A stretch of DNA of 32,721 nt, taken from positions 1-32,721 of the forward strand of contig FLMG01002847.1 in assembly GCA_900088475.1 (NCBI GenBank). The letters are read 5' to 3'. Under the pieces are notes generated by a model. That model saw only the letters and a list, made by a program, of their open reading frames with translations, ran no database searches and had not been told where the DNA came from. Positions 22,047 through 32,580 of this stretch are shown in pieces; position 1 is the stretch's first letter; each line of letters starts with the position of its first letter. The stretch is from Hyphochytrium catenoides. Lineage: Eukaryota > Sar > Hyphochytriomycetes > Hyphochytriales > Hyphochytriaceae. A program made the position numbers and the translations under genes.

Positions 22047-23823
22047 TTATTTTGACTTTTTGATCTTCTTCGCCTGAGAAACCACGACATGGTCCATGAA
22101 CAGGACAAAGAAGAACTGAAAGATGCCGAAGAATGGCAGCAACGCGAGCTCAAACAAGGTGTTGGGCCGAGGGGCCATCCCATTGCAGTATATCCGCATG
22201 ACCTCACAGGGTAAGTCGTTGGTGATGGCATAGTTACCTGCACAAAAAGGTATACGCGCATTCATCTTACACAGGAATCACCTCAGCTACCATCGACCTA
22301 ACAAAGAACTTACCAGCTGCAATCCCCCGGGCCAGACATGCCGCAACAGCATCAGAGCTGAGTGAGCAGTATGACAAAGAAATGTCAGAAGGGTGCCGGG
22401 GGGCCGCCGTTGATCAGGCAATGATGCAGGGAGGCAGAGGCAGGCGTATGGTCAGTCAGGAAACTGTTTCCGTAGTCAGCACTAGCAAGCGTCGTACCTC
22501 ATCGTGGAGGCCGCTCCTTCTATCTCAAATGTCTCAGCTGGCTTAGTCTTGTTCTCCTCTTCGAAACCAGGGGTGTCAATGTTGGCGGGATAGAAAGAGT
22601 GTACCGTCATCTTATATCTCTTCAACTCGTTCCTGCCACAAGGGAAAGATATGGACAGACAGCGACGTGAGAAAGACAGACTCTATCATACCGCAGTCGT
22701 ACAAACACATATTTAGACAGAGAGCCCAGTAGGAAGCCACGATTGCTGGTCACTTGCGAAAGGAGTTACCTTAAAGCCTCTGCCAGTGCTCGGACTGCAT
22801 ACTTGGTGGGTGAGTAAGAGCCATAGCCGATAAAGCTCACAAAGGCTGCGGCGCTGCTCACTAGAACGAAGGTACCTCGGTTGTCCGCCGCTATCATATG
22901 CGGCAAAGCTGCCTATGGAAGAGATCACGTAGACAGTGAGGGTCGCCTTTCGGGAGGGAGAGCAAAGAGAGAAACAGGAAGCGTAATTGGTATGGAAGAG
23001 CTAGGAGATATGACCTCCACCAGGCAGCCATCATACCTTGACAGTGTGTACGACTCCCATATAGTTGACATCCATCGTCTTCCTGAAGACCGATATATCC
23101 TGGTCCTCAAAATATCCAGGGATAGAGAGCCCAGCATTGCAGATCACGTAGTCAGTCACACGGCCCTGCACGCTGTTTGCCGCTGCGACAGTCTTCTCCA
23201 TTTGTAGCGGGTCCGTCACATCGCAGGTGAAGCAATGCACAGACGCCTCGGTACCACAGGCAGCCTAGCAGCTGGATGTTAGACAAAGAGCTGGATAGAA
23301 AGCGAGTGAGGCCCTCGTCATGCACCACTTTCACCTGTATCGTCTCCTTGGCAGCCTCCAGCTTCTGGCGTGAGCGAGCGACAATAGTCACCTGCAGCCT
23401 CAAGTCAGCCTCGCCGTCAGACCTAAGTGTGAGTAGGGCCCCTACCTTTGCGCCAGCTTTAGCGCTTAGCAGTGCAAAAGAAAGTCCCAGCCCTGCGCTA
23501 CCACCTAGATGATTGTACCCAGTCAGCTGGGAATATCTAAGGCATCGTCTAACTACAGTCATTCGCTTTACCGGTGATAAAGACGTGCTTTCCTTTAGGA
23601 TTGAACCCAGGGGCCGTCAGCCTCGACCAGAGGAAAGTACCCTGCATTCATAGCAGTGAGACGAGCTGTTCCGCTTATTGGCAGGGTAGTCCTAAGCCGT
23701 CTATTGTTTACTTACCACTACTGCCGCTGCGTATAGCGCTCCCGCATAGCCTATGATACATGAGTAGTTTCCACTTCTTAGGCAGTCCCAGCCAAGCTGA
23801 ACTGCTGCCCTCACGCCTTCCAT
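22047..23823 (-). CDS. KDSR: 3-ketodihydrosphingosine reductase, SDR family (344 aa)
   Basis: Exons on the minus strand: 23823-23716, 23641-23572, 23504-23446, 23391-23335, 23264-23037, 22912-22770, 22632-22498, 22357-22314, 22237-22047; all in phase. The enzyme reduces 3-ketodihydrosphingosine to dihydrosphingosine with NADPH, the second step of sphingolipid synthesis at the ER. It has an N-terminal membrane segment (CIIGYAGALYAAAVV), the cofactor loop TGGSAGLG (59-66), basic VARSR (selects NADPH), CDVTD, NAG (141-143), N165, S194, and Y207-x3-K211 in YGSYSPTKYAVRALAEAL. PANIDTPGFEEEN and the IEG element are typical of this SDR subfamily. A C-terminal hydrophobic helix (about 308-333) ends in KKSK, a di-lysine ER retrieval signal. 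The start was chosen because it puts the hydrophobic segment in frame; the overlapping ORF at 23708-23890 is in another frame. Confidence 0.94.
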
Positions 23824-24592
23824 ACCTCCCAGCATCTCCATCATCCCCAATGTTTCCGCGACGGTCCAATGCGCGATTAGATCTTTTCAAAAGTGACTAG
23901 CAGCGGAGCTTCTAACTCTATAACCGGCCGCCTGCTGAAGCAACTGTCTCCTTGATGCCAAGAGCCGATGATCCAGCGATGAAGTGTGACGAGAGCGCGG
24001 GCGTGCATGATCATCGGCGCTGCTGGTCGGACCTCGAGCTCCAGATCCTGGGGGTCGTGTGAAGGGATGGGGGATACCTTAGAATTACGCATTTCCTCAA
24101 TTACTTATAAAATGAGATTGAGGAACAGCACCCCTTGCTCTTTTAGGGTCACTTCCAGTTCCCTCACGCTACTTGGAGTATGATTTAGTTACAGTGTTAG
24201 TGTTACCGCAGTCCCCTATAGTTAACATGTGGAGTAATAGACTTCATCTCCTAATCTTGTCGCTTTATACAGGTTGTGTCCGATAGTTGGAGATTCAGAG
24301 GCTCGCCCTTGAGGATCCTCCATCAGTCGAGAGCCTTCCTCCTCGCCTTCAGGCCGTCACGGCGACAAAGGAGGAGAGGCTGCTCATTATTGCTTCCCTG
24401 ACACTAGGTTTGGGCCGCAGCCGCAGAGGATGATGGATGATGATGCTCTTTTGCTTGCCGGACGACTCGAGGGACGAGAGCAGGGGTTGAATGCCGCTTG
24501 GGACGTGGTGGTGTTGAGGCAGCACCGATGACTCTGCTGGACGGACGCGTCGGAAGCGTGTGGAGGAAAAAGCTGAGCCTCCCAGGTCAGGT
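23824..24592. other. Spacer upstream of the sphingolipid reductase gene
   Basis: About 770 bp with no supported exon. It holds the 5' end of the minus-strand reductase gene and the 3' end of the minus-strand ankyrin/FN3 gene. The centre (about 24090-24290) is AT-richer than the rest of the window. Small ORFs at 23877-24092 (-) and 23986-24183 (+) overlap each other and have no motif. Confidence 0.5.
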
Positions 24593-27500
24593 CTAAAGAT
24601 GCCGCTTCGTCACAAAAACCTCGCTCATGGGGCTAAAGCTGCTCCAACTGTCTTCATCCGAGGCCTTGACCCTTACAATGTAAGCTTGGCAGGACTTCAG
24701 GCTGCTTACAGTGAATCGTGGCTCAGAGCTGCGACCTCCCTCAGCCACCTTCCATTCGCCCTCTGAGAAGCTATGAGTGGGCCCAGCGCGGGGTAAAGCG
24801 TTGATATGCAGCTCGTAGGAGGAGAGGTTCACCCCTGGAGGGGGAATGCACTCAATGACTGCATATGTAGGTCCGACATCGAGCACTTTAGGCTGTGATG
24901 GTGGGTGCAGAGCTACCGACACAAAGCTTAGTCGTCGGCAGAAGCCATCGAAGAAACAACATGAAGAGCCATTGGCAAACGAAATATAAAGGATGAGAAA
25001 TGGACTGAGTGTTCAGATAAAGCTCTTCAAGGAAAAGAACAGCTGTGCCGGAGCTACACAGTCCGGATCAAGACGAGAGAGGAGGAGCCACGCGGGAGCC
25101 AGATCGGACTCACCTCTCGTCCTGAAAGTAACAGACTCAGAGTACGGCGACCAGCCGAAGTTGGTCTGCATTCTGACTCTGAAGGTGTAGGAGGTCGACG
25201 GCTCCAGATCTGGGGCCTCATATGAAAGATTTACAGTCTCTTCTGCACGATACGAGGCCCAGTCACGTCCTCTAACGTCTCCCACCTCTCCTTCGTCCTC
25301 CCCACTCTCGACCCCTTCCCCGTCTTCCTTCTCATGCTTGGTATCCCCGTCCTGCTTCCAATCTTGGCCCTCGCTTGCCACACGAGCCATCTGCACCTCA
25401 TATTTCTTCGCGAATCCGCCGTGCAGCGGCCCAGGCCGCCAGCCAAGGATAATGGATGTCCTGGTCTCTGCAACAGCATGCAGAGAGCCCGGGGCGCCGG
25501 GCTGAGAGCCTGAGGCTTGCACCCAGCCAGATTGCAGCGCAGCTGGCCAGTCTTGCTTCGCATGTGCAGAAATGGCTCTGACTCTAAACTTGTAGACTGT
25601 TCCTGGCTGCAGAGAGGAGACAAGATATGTCTCCTTGTTAATATTTGAAGCCACCAACCGCCAGGCTGCGTCTCCTTCTGCTTCCTCCTCCCGCTGCTGC
25701 AGCTCGAACGTAGAATCTGACGGAAAGTTGGAAGGCCGCGTCCATGTGATGCGCATGGTAAACCCGGTATTGTCTATCACCTGGATCCCCTCTGCGGGAC
25801 AATGAGAGTCAACCAAAGGTTAGGAAATATCGGCTGTCTTTGAAAAGCTCTGGAGCCGGGGGAGTGGGACATGAAGTGAACGTACTTCGGACTACCAATA
25901 GAGAACAGCTCCAGATAGCTCGGAAAGATAAAGCTCTTGAGGCGGAGGGACATAGAGACTACGCGAGAAGACAGGCACAACCACCATTGAGATATAGAAG
26001 GAAAGAGTCTGGGGCGTCAAGCATAGCGCACATCAGGCAGGAACCCAGAGATGCAATTGGAGAGAGCATTGACATCCTAGAGGTCATAAGTGAACAGAAG
26101 TCTAACATCTAAAGCTAGAGCCGTGTCTCTATCCAAGCCCGAGAGCTAGTACTTCCTTGAACCTACCTCCGCACTTGAGCACACTTGAGAGCTCAGAGAA
26201 GGGACCCCAGCCCAAGGCATTTCTCGCCCTGACACGGAAGATGTAGCATTCTCCTTCTTCAAGCCCACTTACCATGAGAGAAAGTGCGGAGGGAGAGAGA
26301 GTGGAGCTAATTGATATCTGATGGCGCTCAGGATCAGTCCTCCCGTCATCCACGGGGAGCAGGGTGTACCCAGGGTACAACGAGGGGAGCGAGGCGAGAG
26401 ACGAGGGCTCTACAGAGGTAAAGAGTCGTTCACCGTTGCGCTGCCACTGAAGATGTGCCCTGGCTTCTCTCTCCTTTGCTGCCATTTCCTGTGCTAGTCC
26501 TTTCTCCAATATGTACTGCAGTTCATACTCTAGTACCGGGTACCCGTGAGAGAGCGCAGGCGCGCGCCATTGGACAGTCAGAGCAGTCGTGTAGGTGGCG
26601 GCCAGTACTGGACGAGAAGGAGGGTCGGGGACCGAGACTGCCGGCGAGTGCGATGCGAAGGAATGAGGACAAGGCCCGAGAAAGACGGCAACGAATAATG
26701 GAGGGTTACCGGCTGAGGGGAATAGAGAAAACGAACGACTAAGAGAGACGATCTCGGCAGAGAAAGAGAGCTAAGCATACAGAGTATATTAGTATCCCTC
26801 GGTGCGCTAACCAAGTACAGACATCAGTAGCTGCAGGACTAGAGGGGAGTAATAGCGATGACAAAGAAGATCTTGAGGACATTGGCAGGAAGGGAAGGGC
26901 GGGATAAGCGGCGGGCAAGCACAGAGCGAAGGTGCAGAAGGAGGCACAAAATAACTACCGTTAGTGCTGAAAACGAATGCCGAAGAGAGAGCGCTCCATC
27001 CGGCAGCGTTGTGAGACCGAACAGCTGCGACGTACGAGGATCCTGGCTGCAGTCCAGTGAGCGGATAGCAGCCACTGCCCAAACTGTTCTGCACGACATG
27101 GCATCGCACTCCTCTTTCTTCTATCCCGTCTCGACTCCTATCGCTCGTCAGCGAATGCTGTTGCGGCTCTAACTTCTTGACTTCGTGCCAGCTGTGAAGC
27201 GGCCCTTTACTCTCGTGGTCCTCCGGCGATAGCGATAGCTCGAGATAGCGGAATTCAAAGATGTCGACAGGCGGGCAATCCTCCGTCCCAAGCGGCTGGA
27301 CAAGAGAGACGCTCACCTGTCGAGGAAATGTCTGGACCGCGCGCACGTCCTGCGGTATTGGTGGCCGCTCTGCAGGGATATAAAGAGTCCCGGCGGTCCA
27401 AGTGAAAAGTGTGAGATTGAGAGTGCACCGAAAGAGAGAGAGAGAGAATATAGACTAAACAAGAGCCCAGAATGTGTGATTGGAGTAGGAAAGCCCTTGG

Positions 27501-28777
27501 ATGTCCGGCAATGAAGTGAGAAAGCTAACAAGTGAGGGGCAAAGCTAAGGATTGGACATTGAAAAGGACAAAAGGAGCACTTGTGGCACCTATGAGAAGC
27601 GTGGCAAGGGCAGGGTAATTGCAGGCCTTAGCGACATCAGACGGTTTCTGCTTGTACTGCCAAGAGAGAGCGGGGGAACGTGTGTATGGGTTATAATGTA
27701 GACTGTCAGAGACAAAGATAGATAGATTTAACGCATGTATAAGGCAGGGCTGGAGCAGCAGAGCCAAGCAGAAGAGCGAAGTCATTGTGAAAGGAGTGGG
27801 GTTGCAGGCATCGGGAGCAAAGAGTAAGAGCGGGAACCTCATTGTAGACAGGATTCGCGGCGCCTTGCAACGTCAAGAAGTCCAGGATTGTGGCTCGGCC
27901 GTGCATCGCTAAGGAGACCATATGAAGAGACGGGAAGGGGGAGAGGGAGCGAAAGTGAATGCGACGATGACGCAGAGAGAGAGAACAGAGCACAAGGCCC
28001 CACTGCGAAGAGAGAAAGAAGCGTCAAATGCCAGGTATAACGAGTCAGATGATCTCGCGGTGGAGAGCTATGTGATGAGGAACTAGACCAGCTACCTGCG
28101 ACGTGAAGCGCTGTGTTCTTGCATTTCTGAAAAAGAGGGGCGGTGCAGAGACTCTTCAGTACCGCTTGCTTCCCATCCACATTAAAGTCAGTATATCTCT
28201 CACCTTGTCCGCCAAATCAATGTCAGCGCCAGCAGCCAGGAGAGAAGTCACGACGTCCAGCTGATTGAACTCTGCCGCCGCATGCAGCGCACTGTACCGC
28301 AGAACCTATACGGCGGCGAATAGATGGAGAAGTTTAGAGAGAGAAGAGGCCTTGTAGGTTAGAAACCCAACATTGAGCGTCGCCTTGCGCTGACCCAAGC
28401 GGTAGAGCGAGGAGGGAGAACATACCGAGTGAAAGCCGTTGACGTCCACGCCAGCTTCCAGGTGGCGTTTGACCAGCTCTATGTTTCCCTCAGCAGCCTT
28501 CTCGATGAAGTCATCGACAGCGTGCTGGTCCTTAGACAGCGGGAGCTGAGCGCCGCTGGAAGAGTGGGACCAGGACAAGACGAGCAGGGAGGAAAAGGAA
28601 GAAGAAGAGATAAGCTGAGCTCGGAAGTCAAGCTCGAGAGAGCTTGCATGAAAGAAAGTAGATAACAGAGAAATCCAGAGAGAAGAAAATGTACCACTGA
28701 ACAGCCAAGAAGAAGAAGCCAGGAAGAGCGACCAGAGGTTCTCAGGTAGGTCTCTGCCACTGCGGTGGCCCCATCAG

Positions 28778-28811
<34 letters not shown>

Positions 28812-29263
28812 CCTCACTCTCTCTCATCTCAGGAGTATCTCATGCTGTATCTAGCTCTGCCTCTCCTTACTCACGTGTTGGCGTTAGATCCTCCCGCTGG
28901 CTTTGCTGGTCTTCCATCTCTTTTTGCCTCTACCGCTCCTTTTTGCAGATGCGGAACCTGCTGCGGGCTCTCGAGGAGTCTCACGGCCCGCCTTAAAGTG
29001 TTGAGGGCGGCGGAAATGGCAATCTCCCTCTTCTTCTCTCTCTCACTCTCTCTTTCTCCTTCTAAGTGTGCCTGCACCAGCAAGCGAGCGAGGAGATGTG
29101 GGTTGCCGCGAAGATAGCGGTGCTTCTCCGGAGGCAAAATGCTCTCCACCGTCACCTCTTCCTGTACTTTGTGCTGTATGGGAGAGAGAGTCCCTCGCGG
29201 AGAAACATGGGTTTTGCCTTTTTCTCTTTCTCTCTTTTCCATTGCATACTCCGAGCGTGCCAT
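24593..29263 (-). CDS. Ankyrin-repeat and fibronectin type III protein (10 exons, 889 aa)
   Basis: Exons on the minus strand: 29263-28875, 28555-28426, 28305-28204, 28126-28096, 27908-27838, 27656-27590, 27369-26959, 26637-26167, 25791-25114, 24912-24593; all junctions GT-AG and in phase. Residues 1-130 are a charged, partly low-complexity N-terminus. Four ankyrin repeats follow (about 135-263; for example YSALHAAAEFNQLDVVTSLL). Then come five FN3 domains: about 265-400, 400-557, 557-665, 665-783 and 784-885. Each shows the Y/C-x-F/V-R-V-(R/K)-A closing strand, such as YKFRVRAISAHAKQDW and YTFRVRMQTNFGWSPYSES. No signal peptide or membrane helix is seen, so an intracellular binding scaffold is likely, similar in parts list to FANK1/ANKFN1 but in a different order. 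FN3-4 holds an acidic insertion. The first exon's start is the least certain point: the frame is open to a stop just upstream. Confidence 0.85.
28781..28830. repeat. (CT)n tract in first intron of the ankyrin/FN3 gene
   Basis: A clean CT run on the plus strand inside the intron 28556-28874 (GA on the transcript). The acceptor of that intron has its own separate pyrimidine tract closer to 28560. Confidence 0.85.
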
Positions 29264-29499
29264 CACGCTTTGAGGGGTGATGGCGCGGTCTCAACATTGA
29301 CCATCTTCAGTCCAACGTTCAGCAGAACAAACGGACAGTCAAAGAGCGAAGGTGACAGGACAAGATTAGGCCAGAAAGAGAAAGAGTGGCTGAAGAACAC
29401 GTGGACTGAGGAGGGAGGAGTAGAGCTATCCCTGGCCTGGAGCCGCGGCTGGAGGAGGGCGAAAGGGACGTTAGAAGCGGTCAGAAGAGGGCATTGAAA

Positions 29500-29620
29500 G
29501 CACGAGGACACGAGGAAGAGAGGAGAGACAGGAGAGAGACAGAGAGAGAGACAGAGAGAGAGGCAGAGAGCAGAGAGGGAGAGAGCGGGAAAGAGAGACG
29601 AAGAGAGAAAGGAGACGAGA
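29500..29620. repeat. (GA)n purine tract
   Basis: About 120 bp of mostly purine on the plus strand, in the divergent spacer. It is paired 150 bp downstream with a CT tract that could in principle form a large imperfect inverted repeat with it. Confidence 0.85.
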
Positions 29621-29765
29621 CAAACGTTTGTCTGCCGGAGGGCCGGAGACCAAGGCGCCAGAGGAGCCAGGGGAGGAGTCAGCCGGGGCCGTGGCCTTTC
29701 GACCTCCTTCCTCTCACATAACCTCCCCAGAGCCGGTAACGGCAGATAAAATAATCAGAAGAAGC

Positions 29766-29792
29766 TCTTTCTCTCTCTCCTCTCTCTCTCTT

Positions 29793-29833
<41 letters not shown>

Positions 29834-29925
29834 CCCTCTCTCTCTCTCTCTCCCTCTCTCTTTCTCTCTCTCTCCCTTTTCTCTCTCTCTTTTTTTCTCT
29901 TTCCTCATCCCCCTCCCTCTGTCTT
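29766..29925. repeat. (CT)n pyrimidine tract
   Basis: About 160 bp of almost pure pyrimidine on the plus strand with CTCTCT runs broken by CCC or TTT. It ends about 10 bp before the alternative ATG at 29935. Confidence 0.9.
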
Positions 29926-30141
29926 GGTCCTGTTATGTTTTCCCACCTGATGACTCCCATGTCATTTGGAAGGATGTCCGCCCAGCGCTGGGCGCCCGAT
30001 CGCCTCTGCTGCCCGATCCCAAGTTTGCTGAGAGCCTCCTCCAGCCCTCAGATACTGGTCGGTCCCCTCCCTTCCTTCACAGCGCAGAGCAGAATCCTTC
30101 TCCTTCCATCGCTAGCGGCTGCGGAACCAGCAGGAAAGACG

Positions 30142-31093
30142 ATGAAGCTTCCGAACCCTTACGACAGCGGTAACTGAAACAGCCTCAACGTCCTCCGTTC
30201 CTCCTGCCAGGGACCACATCCGCGGTTCATGCATCTCGATAAATGATTTACTTTTCCCTACTCGCGTTCTTCTCGCCATCCTCCTGCATCATCTCTCTCC
30301 CTTTGTCGCTCACTCTTCATTCGAAGCTCCTCCGTTCCCCATATCTCAGGCTCTGAGTCTCTTCTCTTTGCTTGAGCTTCCCGATCCCTTGCCTGACCCG
30401 CTGCCCTCAGAGCTCACACGGCGGCGGAAGGTAGCAGGGCAGGGCACCGAGAAGGCTAGCTCTCCGCTTCAAACTGTGAGCTTGGGCCCGACGGTGGCAG
30501 GAGGCGAGCGCTATGGCTCCATGTCGAGCCGACGGCGGCGCATGCAGGAGCATCAATACAAGTACAGACCAGTCGAAGATATCAACGTGGTTAGCCCTGC
30601 GCCGCCTCCCTATCTCTCTCTCTCTCTCCCCCTTTCGTTCAGTTCTTATAATTCGTCCTTGCGTCTTTTTTCTCTTTCGCAGTCAGCAGCCGCATCAGCT
30701 CAAGGCCCCCGACCTTAAGTCTGTGCCGTTTTCTTTTCGTCTGTTGCGCTCCACGTCCCAGTCTTCCCTACTTTCTCCCTCGCTTTAATATCTTCCTTCA
30801 GTTCTCTTGTCCACATCTACGACTTCACCATGGTCTTATATTTATTACATCCCTGCACGGACAGGGGACCTATCTTCACTCTCTCTCTTTCTCTCTCTCT
30901 CTCTCTTTCTTTATCACCCTTTGCGCGGCTCGCTTACACCGCACGGTAACTCTTTCTTTCCATGACTTGTCCTACCCCATTCCAGGTAAAGAACCCGCGA
31001 ATCATCGCCGCGCTTGCAGTCTCTGGGGTGGTGTTCTTAGTCTTTGGCTACCTCTATCTATACAAGCCATTCGCGCAGCTGTTCTTTGGCTGA
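30142..31093 (+). CDS. Small single-pass membrane protein of unknown function (104 aa, start uncertain)
   Basis: Exons: 30142-30169, 30411-30589, 30986-31093; GT-AG and in phase. The protein has a basic cytosolic-looking N-terminus (TRRRK, SRRRRMQEHQYKYRP), one strong hydrophobic helix at about 75-95 (IIAALAVSGVVFLVFGYLYL) and a short tail ending KPFAQLFFG. The basic stretch before the helix suggests that the N-terminus stays in the cytosol. I do not recognise the family. The first exon is only 9 codons from the chosen ATG; the same frame is open to an ATG at 29935, which would add 69 residues. The second donor (GTTAGC) is weak but fits the phase. The 396-bp last intron contains another CT tract (about 30879-30915). 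Confidence 0.6.
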
Positions 31094-31257
31094 GCGCATC
31101 ATAGTAGCTGTCTTGCTATCACCCGCGCAGGGCTCCGGTGACCTCGATCTTCATTTCCACTTTCCAGTCTCTTCCTCCGCCTTGCCCTAGCATATTTCCA
31201 TGCCTCCTATTACTTGCAGCCGTCATCTCGTGCCTTCCTTTGTGCTTCTAGTCAATG

Positions 31258-32490
31258 TCAAACCACAAATGCCCTATCAAGGACGAGGATGGCGGTCTCA
31301 TATCCGAGAAATAGTGCGCCATTGGCTGGAAAAGCCCTCATCACGGCGCTGGACCAGCCGCGGTAGAAGCCTCGGACCCCCGACGCACGGTACACCTCCC
31401 GGACTACATCTTGGATGGTCCCAGAACTTGAAGTCTGAATCCTTGATTTAACCAGATCAGCGGGGAATATCACGGTCCAGGCTGTCATCCCGGCGAGTCC
31501 GCCAGCCAAAAGGATCCGCAACGACCCAAGATCTCCACCGGGCGCGAGGCCGCTCCACCGTCGGAGGAGATAGCTCCAGGTCTCGTAGGAGCCGAAGAAG
31601 CAGAAGTTAAACGGAACATCGCGCATCATCGTCGCCGGCAGACCGCGGAAAAATCCTCTCATACCGCGATCTCGATAAACTTCAGCAGCCACCTTTAAAG
31701 GGGATGGGCGGACTCCTAGGGAGCGATCAGGACTTTGTCACGAGTTCGTAAATGAGGACGAACAGAGACAGAGCGAACAAGACACTGACAGAGAATAGAA
31801 AGACTATGAAAATGACGGCAAGGATGGGATCTGATGACCGCCGACTAGGATTACCTGCTCCCTGAGAGACAAGTCTTGCCTTGGACTGCAGCCTACACTT
31901 TAACAGCTCGGCAGGCGTGATGCACTGTGAGCCCAATGATAGAAGAGTTAATTCTTGGCAGCCTTGGATCTGAGAGTCAAGAGGCTAAACTAGAAATACG
32001 GCAGTGGGGAACGAAGAATGAGACACTGAAAAAGTGTCGTCAGGTATAACGACAAGAGTCTGGTTTGCCAAGCACTCACTGTTGAGGAGATGACACCTGA
32101 GAGACCACCGACTATGGCCATCTCGAACAAAGAAAGTGTCGCTTCATTATCGCCTTTCTGGTCCTTAAGCGCGGTGAAAATGCGCCGTAATGCGCCATTA
32201 GCTGTGAAGACAACTGAGTTCTCAATCAGAGCGCTACCCAGAGCCGGGGTGGCCCCGCGCCATAGAGCTAGGACTCCCTCTGTGCGCACAATCTTTCGAA
32301 TGCAGTCAATGGGTCCGCTGTACCGGGTAGAAGCAGGAAGAGCGGCCGAGCCTTGGAGAGATAGGTGTGGTATGATGGCGGCGGGCTGTGTCTGCAGCCT
32401 CACTTTCGCGACATCGAAGGGGTTGCTGCTGTACACGCAGCACACGGCAGCGAAGCTTCCACCCAGAGTCTCCTTGATGTTGAGGACCAT
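31258..32490 (-). CDS. Mitochondrial carrier (SLC25) protein, ornithine/basic amino acid carrier-like (312 aa)
   Basis: Exons on the minus strand: 32490-32080, 31924-31855, 31715-31258; phases 0 and 1 agree. SLC25 proteins exchange metabolites across the inner mitochondrial membrane through three repeats of two helices. All three signatures are present: NPFDVAKVRLQTQ, TPAELLKCRLQ and FPADLVKSRIQ. The P-x-E in repeat 2, ENSVVFTANGA and RAFPANGALFLGYE are features I know from the ornithine/carnitine-type branch, so a basic amino acid or related substrate is the best guess. Length is normal if translation begins at 32490. The frame stays open upstream to an acceptor at 32580/32581, so an upstream exon (possibly UTR) lies near or beyond the window edge. 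The second acceptor (CTAG before 31715) was chosen because it alone keeps the frame. Confidence 0.9.
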
Positions 32491-32580
32491 GATGGCGCTC
32501 TGCCCGCAGCCGCCGCGACCACTGCCATCTGCGCTCAGCACCTCCACATGGTCCACCAACACCAGGCCGCAAATGATGCT

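Larger units (their letters stand above)
29264..30141. other. Divergent spacer with purine and pyrimidine blocks
   Basis: The region between the minus-strand ankyrin/FN3 gene and the plus-strand small membrane protein gene. It contains a GA tract (about 29500-29620) followed by a CT tract (about 29766-29925), so the two purine strands switch within 300 bp. ORFs through these tracts are Arg/Glu or Ser/Leu low complexity. The frame of the small membrane protein is open back to an ATG at 29935, so its first exon may begin there. Confidence 0.5.

Noticed and set aside
23708-23890. 60-codon minus ORF as the N-terminus of the sphingolipid reductase
   Set aside because: It is in another frame; the frame beginning at 23823 gives the expected hydrophobic segment and joins in phase to the next exon.
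28479-28817. 112-codon minus ORF upstream of the second ankyrin exon
   Set aside because: It is intron and low-complexity sequence; a pyrimidine-rich acceptor at 28556 joins in phase to the exon ending at 28875.
29628-30173. 181-codon plus-strand ORF
   Set aside because: Its centre is pure CT-tract translation and its end overlaps the small membrane protein's first exon in another frame.
1784-32490. A functional gene cluster or pathway
   Set aside because: Gene orientation is mixed, each gene appears to have its own ends, and the products belong to unrelated processes.
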